DNA of 64,000 nt from contig CM119269.1 in the NCBI GenBank assembly GCA_051294375.1, positions 6,523,552 to 6,587,551 on the forward strand. The letters run 5' to 3'. This document shows positions 41,007 through 52,674 of the stretch, piece after piece; position 1 is the stretch's first letter; the number at the start of each line of letters is the position of its first letter. The notes under the pieces are model-generated. The model had not been told where the DNA came from, made no database searches, and saw only the letters and a program-made list of their open reading frames with translations. The position numbers were made by a program, and so were the translations under genes. Origin of the DNA: Paraspadella gotoi. Taxonomy: Eukaryota > Chaetognatha.

Positions 41007-44000
41007 ATGGAGTTTAATTTTTTCGATTTTGGAAATTATGATGAAACTGTGGACAAAATTGTCCACAAAACAAATATTGTCCAAATCCTCACGGTGAACG
41101 ACGATGAAAAATTTTCACTCACTTTTCACAACGACAGACTCCGTGAAATTCTCTTACACGAAGACGTGAAAGACAAACCGGTGATCCTGATCAGCATCGC
41201 GGGCGAAGTGAGAAGGGGAAAGTCTTTTCTCCTCAATCACATCCTTCAATATCTCAAAAGGAAACCAAGAGTGGAATTTTCTATTATTGACGGCTTCGTG
41301 GTTCCAAATGAGCAGCAGGATGATGACTGGTTCTCTTCAATACTTTCCAAAGATGAATGTAAGCATGTCATAAAGACGGATGAATAAATAAGTACATTTA
41401 AGTGAAAGTTAGTTATCATAATTGTGCAATTTAGCAACGATAGATTATTGTTATTATATTTTATATTTTATTATAGTTTATTTGCTATTGATTTTTATTT
41501 TTTAATATCATACTATAGAGAAAAGCAAAGTTTTTGAATATGGTACAACGAATTTATTTGAAAATACGGACATTTTTCGGCTCACATTTCGAGCCTTCAT
41601 CAGCGCTGATGAAGGCTCGAAATGTGAGCTGAAACATGTCCGTATTTTCAAATAAATTCGTTTTACCACATTCAAAAACTTTGCTTTTCTCTATATCCTA
41701 ATAACAACAAAAACGAAAGGTTTATCGCATCAATATCATACTAAAATACTTGAAATAGAGGTGGCCTATCTCAGTAAGTTGGGTCAAAAATTTTAACTCA
41801 AAGATATAAAGCAACGACAAGAAAGGAAAAAATCTTAAAAGCAATAGGGATCGAGCCTGCTTTTGATGATAACCAAATATTGATGCGATGATAACCAAAT
41901 ATTGATGCGATGATAACCAAAAGATTGATGCGATGATAACCAAATGATGGATGCGATGATAATCATTCATTGATGCGATGATAATCATTCATTGATGTGA
42001 TGATAGTACTTCATTGATCGGATTGATAATCATTCATTGATGCGATGATAGTCATTCATTGATGCGATGATAGTTATTCATTGATGCGATGCTAGTCATT
42101 CATTGACGCGATGAGTTAATGAGAGAGAGAGAGAGAGAGAGAGAGCGACAGAGAGTTGATTAAGCGAGAAATATAGAGAGAATAATAAAATAATAATAAA
42201 AGTTTTTAGAAGGAAAAAAATAAAAATCCACGAAAATCTCGGAAATAAATATGGGATTTTGTATTAAGAAAAAAGTGGCGTGATAAAAATAAAAATAAAA
42301 TAAAATAAAAATAAACTTTCTATTTTTTTTTCAATTGAAATAAGACTGAAGTCTTTTGTTCATCTAGTTCAAAATGAGGTTGAAAACCTTATTTTTTTGC
42401 ATATTATTGAAAATGAATGAGATTGATATTGATTGTATGAAATGAAAACTCATCGCTATAAAGCTAAACTATTTTCAATAAGAACGGTCAAAAAATTATA
42501 ATCTCTATTAACAAAATATATAGTTGACAATAATCAGTTAACGACTATGATATTTTTGACTTCCAAATATTAGATTGTTATATTTTTTATATTATCTATT
42601 ATTTATATTAATCCGCGCAATTGCCGGATATATAGCAGGTATCGCCTACCTGTCACACAAGTTGATGTACATGTGACATTGCCTGCATTATAAGTTATTC
42701 TTCCCTTTTTCTAAAATAAATCCATGAAAATCTCGGATGTAAATTTGGGATTTTGTATTGAGAAAAAAATAAATGGCGATAATAAAAGTTTTTAGAAGGA
42801 AAAAAATAATAAGAATTTTTCAAAAAACGAACGATCGTACAGAGAGAGAGACAGAAAGACAGAGATAGAGAGAGAGACAGACAGACATAAAGAAAGAGAA
42901 AGCTGGAAAGCAGCTGAACAGTCACTGCAGAACCTGAACTCGTTTTTTAAGGGTTCAGAAAAAGCAGCAACTGACAAAAATTTTTTTTTTTTTTAATTTT
43001 TTTTTATTAATACCAAAAACGTATTTGACAAAATCAAAAAACGTATCAGTGTAAAAAACTAGAAAGCAGTAAACAAGTAAAACTAAACTATTAAAATTCA
43101 ACAGAAACAAAAGACACTAACGTTTAAATTGACTCATAAATAAAATGTTATGAACTAATTCATAAGAAACTATAAAATATAACGTTCAAGAACGTTCAAA
43201 ATTCAAATTTTTTAAAACAAAAAAACATCAAAAAACAAAAGACACAAACGTTTAAATGGACTCATGAATAAAATATTATGAACTAATTTATAAAGAAACG
43301 TTCAAAAAACGTTCAAATTCAAATTTTAAACCAAAAAATATGAAAAAAAAGACAAAAACAAAAAATATAAAGCATAAACGAAAAACAACGTTAATAAAGA
43401 CAAAAAAAGAAAAAGACAAAGACAAAAACAAAAAAAAAAATATAAAGCATAAACGAAAAACAACGTTAATAAAATGTAAAAACAAAAACAAAAATATTGA
43501 AAAAAGAACAAAAGAAAAAATATAAAGCATAAATGAAATATACCTAAAATGTATAATTATTAATGTGTTAAAGTAAAGGGCAAAACTAGGATTTTTTAAA
43601 TAATTTTTATAATCGTAAAACCGCGAAAAAAGTAAAAAAGTGTTTAAAGTAAAAAAACAAAAAAAAGTCTAGTATAAAAAGTGTTTTAATGCATAAAATG
43701 TAAAACGAAAAACGTAAAACGTCATGGTTTTATTTTATAAAACGTTATTATAAGTATTTAATGCTTAGTGTATAACATATACCCAAAAATTATAATTACA
43801 ATGTGTTAAAGTAAGGGCAGAGGGACCACAATGCTATTAATATAATAAAAAACTACAATCAATATATATATATATATATATATACACATACACATATTTT
43901 TAGTCGGATCTGCTTATCAGCAATCCCGACTCTATAACTCACTTTTTCGGTCCGTCGGTCCGCCCCCTCAATATTGTCGGGCACACACTTATATCATGTC

Positions 44001-47000
44001 AGAACATCGAATTATGATAAATTTGCAAAAAAAATTGATCGTCCGTCCGTCGTCCTTCCGTCGTCCGTCCGTCCCACCTTAGCAAAAACACCAATTACTC
44101 GTGATTGGATGGATGATTTAAATGAAATTTGTGTGAGGATAGGTAAGTGTTGATTGAGCTGGATATGAAGTTTTGATGGAATCGTCCGGAGTGGAAATGA
44201 GTTTTAAATGGAAAAAAAAAACAAAAAAAATAATATTCACTATTAGAACACCCAATTGCTCATGAGTGGATGGGCTGATTGACCTGGAATTTTGTATGTG
44301 GGTAGGAAAGTGTGTGATTGAACAGGAAATCAAGTTTCGATGGAATAGTTTGAGTGAAATGAGTTTAAATGAAAAAAAACAAAAAACCTGTTTTACTAAT
44401 TGATTTATGCTTCTTTTTCCTTTTATATTAATGTTATCTGCAGGATGTATTAATAAATTAAATAATAATCAGTTAATTAATCAATTAGTAATAAATTAAT
44501 CAATAATTAATTAATTAGTCAATCAATCCGTCCATCCGTCCCATCTTAGCAAAAAGCTCCAATAACTCGTGATGGCTGGTTGGATTGGAAATTAAATTTT
44601 TGTTGTGGGTAGGAAAATGTGTGATAAAGCTGGATATAAAATTTCGATGCGAATCGTGTGAGTGAAATTAGTTTAAATGGAAAAAACATAAGTCGAATTT
44701 ACTAAAATCTTTTTACTTATTTTAACCAATAAATACTCCAATTAATCATAATTGGTATGGATAGATTGAGTTAAATTTTGTGTGTGGGTAGGAAAACGTA
44801 TGACGAAGCTTGATATAAAGTTTCAGTGGAAACGTACAGTGAAAAATGAGGTTTAAATGAAAAAAATATGAGTCACATTTACTTGAATCTTTTTATTTAT
44901 TTTAACCCATGATAGATTGAGATGAAAATTTGTGAGCCGGTAGGAAGTGAGTGAAGAAGCTAGATATAAAGTTTTGACGGAATCCAAGTTGAAAAAATTA
45001 TGCAAGTTGAAAAAATGATGCAAGTTTAAAAAAATCTTAAAAAGCATAAGGGATCGTCGCTATTGCATAAAAAGAGAGAGAGAGAGAGAGAAAAGAGGAG
45101 AGTGAAGAGAGAGAGAGAGATGTGAGAGAGAAAGAGAGAGAGTGAGAGAGAGAGAGAGAGAGGAGAAGGGGACATAAATAAAAAAAATCTTAAAAGACTC
45201 AAGATCGAGCCCAGAGCCCACTATCATAGAAAATTAATGAAAAAAACCGGGAAAAAACGAATGAATCATGCGATAACGAATTATTGAGTGTAATAGTAAT
45301 TGATTTGAAGGTATATACTAATTGATTGATGTAATAGTAATTTATTGATGTAATAGGAATTGATTATTGATTCGATGATAATCAATTATTGATGCGATGA
45401 TAGTCATTCACTGCTGTGATGATAGTCATTCAGTGATGCGATGATTGTCATTCATTGATGCGATGATTGTCATTCATTGATGCGATGATAGTCAATAAAA
45501 CAAACAAATGGCTGTGTATGAGTGAAAGAGAGAGAGAGAGAGAGAAGAGACTGAGAGAGAGAGAAGAGAGAAAGAGAGAGAGAGAGAAAGAAAGAGAATA
45601 AATCCCACGAAAATCTTGGATGAAAATATGGGTTTTTGTATTGAAAAAAAGCGCGGAATAAAATGGCAATAATAAAAAGTTTTTAGAAGGAAAAAAAATA
45701 ATCAGAATTTTTCAAAAAACAAACGATCACGCAAGAGATCGGACAGATAGGGACAGACACACACAGAGAGACAGAGAGACAGAGAGAGAAAGAGAGACGA
45801 AAAGAGAGAGAGAGAGAGACAGCCGCTGCAGAGAAAAGAGAAAGAGCGATATATAATAAATTAAAGAGAGAGAGAGAGAGAGAGAAGCTCTACAGCCCCT
45901 TTACTCGTTAAAGAATCAACAGTACTTATGGCGCCGCACGTAGCGTGAGCTATTCTCTACCCAAAGGACCCGGGTTCGCGCACGGTTCGCGGCATCGTTT
46001 TTTACATTAGTGAACCCACATTATATCTAAAAAAATTTTTGTAAAAAAAAAAGAGAGGAGAGAAAGAGGAGAGAGAGGAGAGAGAGAAAGAAGCTGGACA
46101 GACGCTGCAGAGCCGGAACTCGTTTTTAGACAAATCAGAAGAAGCCAGTGACGGAGAAAAGAGAGAGAGAGAGATGAGAGAGCGACATATAATTAAAACC
46201 CGTTTTTGTTTTGTAAATAAAACATAAACAAATAGCGAATATTGATATGAAACATGAGAATTTTTAAAATCTTGATGATTAGAAGCCATATATGAAAATT
46301 CAACTCCCTATGATATCACATTTTCAGAAGCCATGATTGCCAAAAAAGCCGAGACCGAAAGCTAAACCGAATCAAAATCTAGATCAGGACGGGCTTTGCC
46401 CGTCCTGGCTCGATAATAGAGGATATTTGTTGTTTTATAAAATGTAAACAAAACATTTAATAACTGTCCTGATTCAATTTTAAGGACATCGATGATGACA
46501 AGCTGAATATAAATTATAATAATCTATTAATTATATTAATTAATATATTAATTAATTAATTAATTAACTATAATTAATAATTTAATATCGTAGGCAGATC
46601 CGACATTGTTTGCTCAAACTTGTTTAATTAATAATCAACAAAAGACACTAATAAAAACAAAAGACGCTAAAAAACAGAAAAGACACTAATAAAACAACAA
46701 AGACGCTAAAACAGAAAAGAACACTAATAAAACAAAAAGACGCTAAAAAACATAGCTAAGACACTAATAAAAACAAAAAGACGCTATAAAACGCTAATAA
46801 AACGCTAATAAAACGCTAATAAAACAGAAGACACTAATAAAAACCAAAAGACGCTAATTAAAACAAAGAGACGCTAAAAACAAAAATAGTTAAAAAAATT
46901 TATATAAATTTAAAGAAATAAAAGAAAAAAAAAAAATGTTACAATTGTTTACAATTTGAAAATTTTTACAATTTTTTCCAATCATTAGTTGTTAACGATT

Positions 47001-50000
47001 TTATTTTTTATTTAAAAATTAAGATATAGCTTCTCATTAAAAAGTTCCTTTGAGTTCCCATTTTATTATAGATTTAAACTTTTTTTTTTTGAATTTCATC
47101 TTGCACTATTATATACTGCAATATGTAAATAGATTAAAAGCATTTCAATATACTAATTTGATATTATAATGAGTACTATAATCTCATTTGCATATTGCAG
47201 TAAATTCATATGAAGTGGAAATGAAACAAAAAACACTTAAGTCCAAATGTAATTAAGAAATATCAAAGCTATTTCAAAGATCTGGAAAGCCATATCTAAA
47301 TTTTTTAAGTTACTATGCATCGCACACTTTGTTAAAAACTTTATCATAATTCAAATATTTTATTTAAAAAAAAAAACGGTAAGTCACAGCCAAACCTATA
47401 CAAAGCGTACTGCTAGTTTTTATATGAAAAACAGCGTGACGCCGACGACGACGACGACACGACGACGACGGTCATGGCTCGATAACAATGTTTACATAGA
47501 ATATCTTGAAAATATGTATAATATACATTGTAGCATAGTAACAAACAATCCTGGGGTGGTAGTTGAATTTATACTTCACCATTAGTTTGATACTTTTGTA
47601 CATGCTAATAATATTAGTAATATTAGTCATTATCGCTCTTTTCTATGATGAATTATTGTGTATATTGTATATAATCCTTTCTTTTAGTGACAGCTTGTTT
47701 GCTAAAGTATAAAAATTAGACATCGTGAATTTCCTTTCTTTTCGTTGTGGTTGCATATTTACCAATAAAGTCGTTGTAGAAAAACATTAAAAACGTCTTC
47801 CAGTATAAAAATTGAAAACAAGCTCAATTACTCAATGGCGCTAAATATTTTCTAGAATATGGGTTCCATAAGCTATGTAAATCATTTAGGATTTTAAAAG
47901 ATTTTGTTTCTTTACTAGAGATAAAAATCCTGAGCTGTTAAATAAGTATATAAAAATCTTGAAAGTATAGTGATCTCGCCAGACGTTACTATCAAAGAAA
48001 ATTAATTAAAAAATCCAGAAAAAAAAGAATGATGATGCGATAACGAATTATTAATGTAATAATGATTACTTGATGTAATAGTAATTTATTGATGATATAA
48101 TAGTAATTGTTTGATTGATATAATAGTAATTGATTGATTGATATAATAGTAATTGATTGATTGATGTAATAGTAATAGATTGATGTAATAATAATTTATT
48201 GATTAATGTAATACTAATTGATTGATCAATATAATAATAATTGATTAAAGTAATAGTAATTAATTGATTAAAGTAATAGTAATTGATGTAATAGTAATTT
48301 ATGGATATAATAGTAATTTATTGATGGAATGTTAACCAATTATTGATGCGATGATAACCAAATATTGATGCAATGATAACCAAATATTGATGCAATGATA
48401 ACCAAATATTGATACTATGCTAACCAAATATTGATGTGATGATAACCAATAATTGATGCGATAATAACCAAATGATTGATGCAATAAAAATCATTCATTG
48501 ATGCGATGATAGTCATTTATTAATGCGATGATAGGAAGTCATTAATGCAAAAATAGTCATTCATTGATGCGATGATAATCATTCATTGTTGCAATAAGTC
48601 ATTCATTGTAAATAAAATATGCATGTATAAATGAGAGAGAGAAAGAGAGAGAGAGAAAAAAAAAGATAGCAGGACAGCCGCTGCAGAGCTGAACTCGTTT
48701 TTAGACAAATCAGAAGAAGCAGAGACAGAAAAAAAGAGAGAGACAGAGTGACATATAATTAAAAGAGAGAGAGAGAGGGAGAATTTTTACAATTTGCGAT
48801 GGTAAAAAAAGCGTGACGACGACAACGCCGGTGACGACAACGGTCACAAAGAATCAGAGCCGTTCCTTAATCTCGCCCAAGTCTGGCTTTAGCCCAACTG
48901 CTTAAAAAAATTTAATATTTTTTTATAGAGATTTACGTTCAAAACTGACTGCCCAACTTTACAAACGAGCCTGCAAGAAATTACGTAAAAAAACACACGA
49001 TTCCGACAGCTTTGCTCAAGAGTTCATTAATGTTTTCATGTGGCATTTGATAAAGATTTTACTATCAAACAAGCCAGGGGAAATGGACTACACGTCTCCG
49101 GAGGATTTTCAAACCTAGTTTTTACTATAGAAATGAAAGGGAAATTTCACTTTTTGAGAGAAAAAACTAATATTTTTTGAAGGAACAAAGATAAAGGAAT
49201 AGTAATAGTACCAAAATGAAGCCATAATCATAAGTCAAAATTTTAATAAATTTTAAAACTAATGATACCCCATAAGAATAAATGAAAATTATATTCTTTT
49301 TAATGATTCTGAAAGAAAAAAGGCTAAATTGTACTATAGTAAAACTATAAAGTTTTTTGGATAAAGAAGATGTAAAATTTTTATAACTTAAATATTTGCT
49401 TGTCTGATTTTACAACATTAGAGAACAGGGCTGTTTTCTGAAAAGAGCCGGAAGACGTTCAACTTCTACACTTGATTATTATTTTTTAATAATAAAATAA
49501 GCGATTTTTTAAATTATTTAACTCTCACAGGCTTCACAAGACATTAGACTTTCATAATATCCCAATGTTAATGTAATTTATTATATTTTTTTACTAAGAA
49601 ATTATAAAAAATTCAAAGTTATGGATTTCTTTTGTTCGTTTAAGGAAAAAAAATTAACTAGCGGAATTATAAGTTTGTAAACGGCAGTCAAATTCGGCGA
49701 AAATCTTAATAGGCGAGAATGTTGAAAAAAGGGAGAGGAATTTCGGTTGTTTTTGGTCGATTTCTTCTAAACCCATTGGGCAATTTAGACGTAACTTAAT
49801 ATTTAAATTATTCCAGTCAGTCTCCATCCAAAAATATAGAAATATTATGAAAAAATGTTTGGTATCGAGTATCAGAATTAAGTTCTATTTTGACAGTTTT
49901 TGAATGGTCGGGCGACACTGAAAGCGTGACTAAAGGAATATGGGTTTATCGAAAACCCTTGACAATCACAACATCTAATGGAAAAGCAGCAGTACTGTTG

Positions 50001-51821
50001 ATGGACACTCAAGGAATGTACGATGACGACATTGGAAAAGATGCTAAGTTGTTTGCTTATTCCATTCTCATGTCTTCCATGCAAATATTTAATTTGAGCA
50101 AAAACATCACAGAGAGAGATTTGCAGTTTCTACACGTTGTTATCGATCACGCTCTCGAAATGGAAAGGCAAGAGAAGGGAGACAACAATTTGGACCCCAG
50201 CCAGAACACAAAACCATTTCAAAATCTGATGTTTTTGGTCAGAGACTGGCAAGGATTATTAAAACATGACCATGGAAGTGAAGGAGGCAAGGAATTTTTA
50301 TCTTCAGTTTTAAAGAAAAATAGCAAAAGTTCTAGTGTGGCTTTGGTCAGAAACCACATCAAAAATTGCTTTAATGTTAATTGCTTTTTGATGCCCTACC
50401 CTGGGGAAAATTTAGCCGAGAATTCTAAGACAGATGATATAAATCCAAAATTCAAGAAAATGCTCATAGAGTTTATTGAACAACTTTTTGCAAAACCAGA
50501 TGAGTTGATCAAATCCGTTAATGGCGAAAAAGTTACGGGTGAGAGTTTTTTTGAATACGCGCAAATTGTTAGTAGAATTGATGTAGAACCCATTGCCACG
50601 ACTATAGTCGAAGCTACTTCTGCAGTTTTTCTTAATAAAGTCTGCAACACGATTCAAGATGAATTCAGAAATGAAATGGACAAAATCTGTAAACAGGAAA
50701 ACAACTACAAAGAAGAATTAGAATTGAAAAAAGAGTGCACAAAAGCGCTTCACGATGCTTTAAGAAATTTTGAAGAAAAAGCGAGTAGAAGACAAGTTTC
50801 TGGTCATATTCTTCAAGAATACAGACACAAGTTGAAAATTTTTTTAGATGATTTAACGAAAAAAAAAACTACAGATTACTATTACTTAAAACATACCATA
50901 ATCGCTACCGCTGTAGAACAAGCTAAGGATATTTATGCAGCAAAACTTGATATTTTATTAAAAGGTCAATTTCAGACTGATTGCAATTTGAAACGCGATT
51001 ACCTCACTTATCTAAAAGAAGCGTTAGAAAAATATGACCAGCAAACAATTTTATGCCTTGGAAAGGAATCAATCAATGAAAGAAAGAAACTTGAGAGCGA
51101 AGTTATGATAAAATGGGACGAGATTAGTTCGACGTATCAAGAAAATTGGAAAACACGTTTCGAGAAAGGAAAGGAGATAGCAATTCAGAGACATCGCCAT
51201 GTTATACGAGAATACATTTGCTCGATGCCATCTTACAGTGATGAAATACTAACCAAATATTCCGAATTCGTGAAAGAAGGATTTAATGTTTTCGATACTT
51301 ACACCCTCTACAGCCATGGAGAAGAAGTAGATAAAAGCAAGGAGGAACTCAATCAAGAATTTGACAAAATATGGAATGAAAATCTTGAAGATTACGAAAA
51401 GGGATGGACGGAAAAAGCAGATGAAAACGTGGATGCCGCGTGGAAAGAATGCGAAGAACTTTTGAACAAAGAATTCAGGAGTACTGATAAGACATATTTT
51501 TGGGGTGAGGACAGAAAAAAAAAGTTCGCGGAAATGAAAATAAAATTATTGGAAGAGATCAGACACAAAGCAAAGTTTTTCGGTGAGAAAACTAAAGAAA
51601 TGTTGGCCGAAGCGGAGAAAAGGTTCGACGAAGAATCCAAGAAAGTCAATGAGGAACAAAATTGGATTTTTTACAAGAGAGCAGCAAAGGTCAGTGGGAT
51701 CGCGGCCGTTGGTGCATTCGGCGGGTGGAGTTTAGCTCCGGTCGCCATCGCTGCCGAATTATGTGGAGTGGCGATTTGTGCTGGAGCAACTGGAGGCAGC
51801 ATTCTGGGATATTTCGTTTGA
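41007..51821 (+). CDS. Atlastin-like dynamin-family GTPase, two exons, 758 residues
   Basis: Join 41007-41358 and 49897-51821 (2277 nt). Donor GTAAGC, acceptor ttttgacag, phase 1. The N-terminus follows atlastin (VQILTVNDDEKFSL; ILLHEDVKDKPV). G1 P-loop is GEVRRGKS at 66-73; switch Thr at about 129 in ESVTKGIW; G3 DTQG at 154-157; G4-type RD at 233-234 in FLVRDW; then a three-helix-bundle region to about 470. Atlastins tether and fuse ER membranes by GTP-driven dimerisation. Unusual here: about 240 further charged helical residues (roughly 470-710), and a hydrophobic Gly/Ala-rich end (about 712-758, GIAAVGAFGGWSLAPVAIAA) that terminates the protein with no cytosolic tail. At 758 residues it is far longer than typical animal atlastin (about 540-560) and close to Sey1/RHD3 length. 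The ATG context AACAATGG is good. Confidence 0.88.
41514..41695. mobile_element. Perfect-arm palindromic MITE (182 bp)
   Basis: Two 91-bp arms are reverse complements with only a few mismatches, meeting at 41604/41605 in ATCAGCGCTGAT without a loop. The ends TAGAGAAAAGC...GCTTTTCTCTA are flanked by TA on both sides, as expected for a Tc1/mariner-type TA target-site duplication. It lies 155 bp into the GTPase intron. Confidence 0.8.
41870..42115. repeat. Minisatellite of GATGCGATGATA units, array 1
   Basis: Tandem units of about 21 bp (ttgatgcgatgataaccaaat and ttgatgcgatgatagtcatt variants). A (GA)n tract follows at 42120-42145. Confidence 0.9.
42176..42990. repeat. Duplicated module with ccacgaaaatctcgg and GA/GACA tracts
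   Basis: The segment aaagtttttagaaggaaaaaaataaaaatccacgaaaatctcgg recurs at about 42700-42820 and 45600-45720. Each is followed by GA/GACA-rich DNA and then a gctggaca-g-cgctgcagag-actcgttttt piece (42900, 46085, 48667). Confidence 0.7.
43107..43530. repeat. AT-rich tandem arrays with aaacgtttaaat and ataaagcataaacgaaa
   Basis: Two units of about 120 bp (acactaacgtttaaat ... acgttcaaattcaaat), followed by two to three units of about 75 bp containing tataaagcataaacgaaaaa. Confidence 0.75.
43902..45010 (+). mobile_element. Pearl/HINE-like element, copy E (expanded core)
   Basis: Starts AGTCGGATCTGC after a (TA)n run (43861-43884), then the hairpin (imperfect here), the GTCGGTCCG block, (GTCC)n with frame slips, and about five tandem core units of roughly 150 bp down to about 45000. 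Its 3' terminus is not adjacent; a matching end lies at 46594-46604. Confidence 0.6.
45066..45168. repeat. (GA)n-rich tracts
   Basis: Several GA blocks separated by short AAAGAGGAGAGTGA-like spacers. Confidence 0.9.
45295..45490. repeat. GATGCGATGATA minisatellite, array 2
   Basis: Same unit as 41870-42115, preceded by tgatgtaatagtaatt variants and followed by (GA)n at 45528-45598. Confidence 0.85.
46385..46407. other. Perfect 10-bp stem, 3-nt loop hairpin
   Basis: CAGGACGGGC-TTT-GCCCGTCCTG. A GC-rich perfect hairpin in AT-rich intron DNA, beside the ctcgataata motif that recurs near 47476. It resembles the short terminal hairpins of Helitron-like elements, but no CTRR end is evident. Confidence 0.6.
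46594..46622 (+). mobile_element. Pearl/HINE-like 3' terminus
   Basis: GCAGATCCGAC followed by attgtttgctcaaacttg, identical to the end of copy A, preceded by a TTAATTAA-rich stretch as in copy A. It may be the displaced end of copy E. Confidence 0.6.
46630..46880. repeat. Minisatellite with aaagacgctaa / aaagacactaataaaac units
   Basis: Units of about 19-22 bp alternate between agacgctaaaaaac and agacactaataaaac. Confidence 0.85.
48030..48605. repeat. GATGCGATGATA minisatellite, array 3
   Basis: Starts with tgatgtaatagtaatt units, passes through gatgcaatgataaccaaat units and ends with gatgcgatgatagtcatt units, the same order as array 2. Confidence 0.85.
49676..49896 (+). repeat. 210-bp dispersed repeat abutting the GTPase exon 2 acceptor
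   Basis: Closely related copies lie at 54835-55045 and 58580-58775 (shared words: taggcgagaatgttgaaaaa, cgatttcttctaaaccca). In this copy the repeat runs right up to the splice acceptor. Confidence 0.8.
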
Positions 51822-51912
51822 AGTTTGAATTTGATGAACATATTATTTTGGAGTTTTTTGTTACAATTTTAATCAATACATTAATTAATTGAATTTGTTT
51901 GCAAGTACATTG
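51822..51912 (+). other. 3' flank of the GTPase gene
   Basis: AT-rich. The only polyadenylation-like word seen is a non-consensus AATACA at about 51875, before the dispersed repeat begins. Confidence 0.3.
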
Positions 51913-52310
51913 TACATTTGAAACCCGCCGCTAAAAAAACTCACCATAGAAAAACGAAATTTATATAAGATATATAAAACAAGACACTTTTTTATGTATA
52001 AATTTTTTGATAATTGATTTTAATGTTTTGAAAAAAGATATATAAAAACAAGACACTTTTTTTATGTATAAATTTCTTGATAATTGATTTTGTTTTTATT
52101 TTTTAATAAGGGAAAAAAGATAAGGAGCAAATTTCAGATTCTCAATCAGAAAAAAAGATAAATTCATTATCTTGAAATCATGGCTCTGTTAAGCAATTAT
52201 AATCTCACTAATTTGTGCTAATCTGGGTATTACAAAAAAGCCCTGTAATAATTGATTCAGGAATATTAATTATAATTTTTTAAAAGTAATATAATTTGCT
52301 AATAACTACG
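51913..52310. repeat. Dispersed repeat shared with 20450-20817
   Basis: Contains aaacccgccgct and two partial tandem copies of atatataaaacaagacacttttttatgtat. Diverged relative of the repeat next to exon 20303-20398. Confidence 0.6.
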
Positions 52311-52664
52311 GTACGCGAAGCGTAGAGTGTCCTTTTTCCAGGGATCAAATAATTCTTCTATTTTTGCGTCTAATGAGCTGATATCTTAACATAAAATAGT
52401 CTCAACGTTGGTCTATTGCCCATTGGGTTAAAATTTAAATCGGAATATTCTAAACCACTTAAAAATAGGCTCAAAAAAAAAAAAATTTAAAGTTGCATAA
52501 CTTGATCATTTTATGTAGTACATTTTTAAAATTTTACATATACATACTCAAAAGGGTTTGTGAGATGTTGTCAGAATAAGAATAAAATTTGAACAGTTTT
52601 ATTAGCATTTGCTAAGGGAAATATTTTAGATGTGTCATTTTTTTAATGAGTCATAACTATTATA
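52310..52664. repeat. Left member of an inverted repeat pair
   Basis: The reverse complement is at about 55752-56036, with clear homology over about 290 bp. The outer ends read GGTACGCGAAGCGTAGAGTG and, in the mate, the corresponding ggtacccgaagcgttagagt. The pair brackets the first copy of the tandem block. Confidence 0.7.
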
Positions 52665-52674
52665 NNNNNNNNNN
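52665..52674. other. Assembly gap (10 N)
   Basis: Undetermined bases located exactly where the first tandem copy begins. Confidence 0.99.

Larger units (their letters stand above)
41359..49896 (+). other. 8.5-kb repeat-filled intron of the GTPase gene
   Basis: Flanked by consensus splice sites. It contains the palindromic MITE, GATGCGATGATA minisatellites, (GA)n tracts, copy E of the pearl-like element, several AT-rich tandem arrays and a dispersed 210-bp repeat just before the acceptor. I saw no additional exon; the atlastin alignment across the junction needs none. Confidence 0.7.

Noticed and set aside
43288-43530. Phe/Leu/Val-rich frame that looks like membrane segments
   Set aside because: Derived from an A-rich tandem array; both strands are open and low-complexity.
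45928-46000. tRNA-like stretch with gggttcgcgcacgg
   Set aside because: The B box does not fit GGTTCNANNCC and no acceptor or anticodon stem can be drawn.
41870-48605. Possible CRISPR-like arrays
   Set aside because: The repeats are head-to-tail minisatellites without unique spacers of constant length, in a eukaryotic intron.
51662-51892. Frame overlapping the end of the GTPase
   Set aside because: A +1 shadow of the GTPase C-terminal coding sequence.
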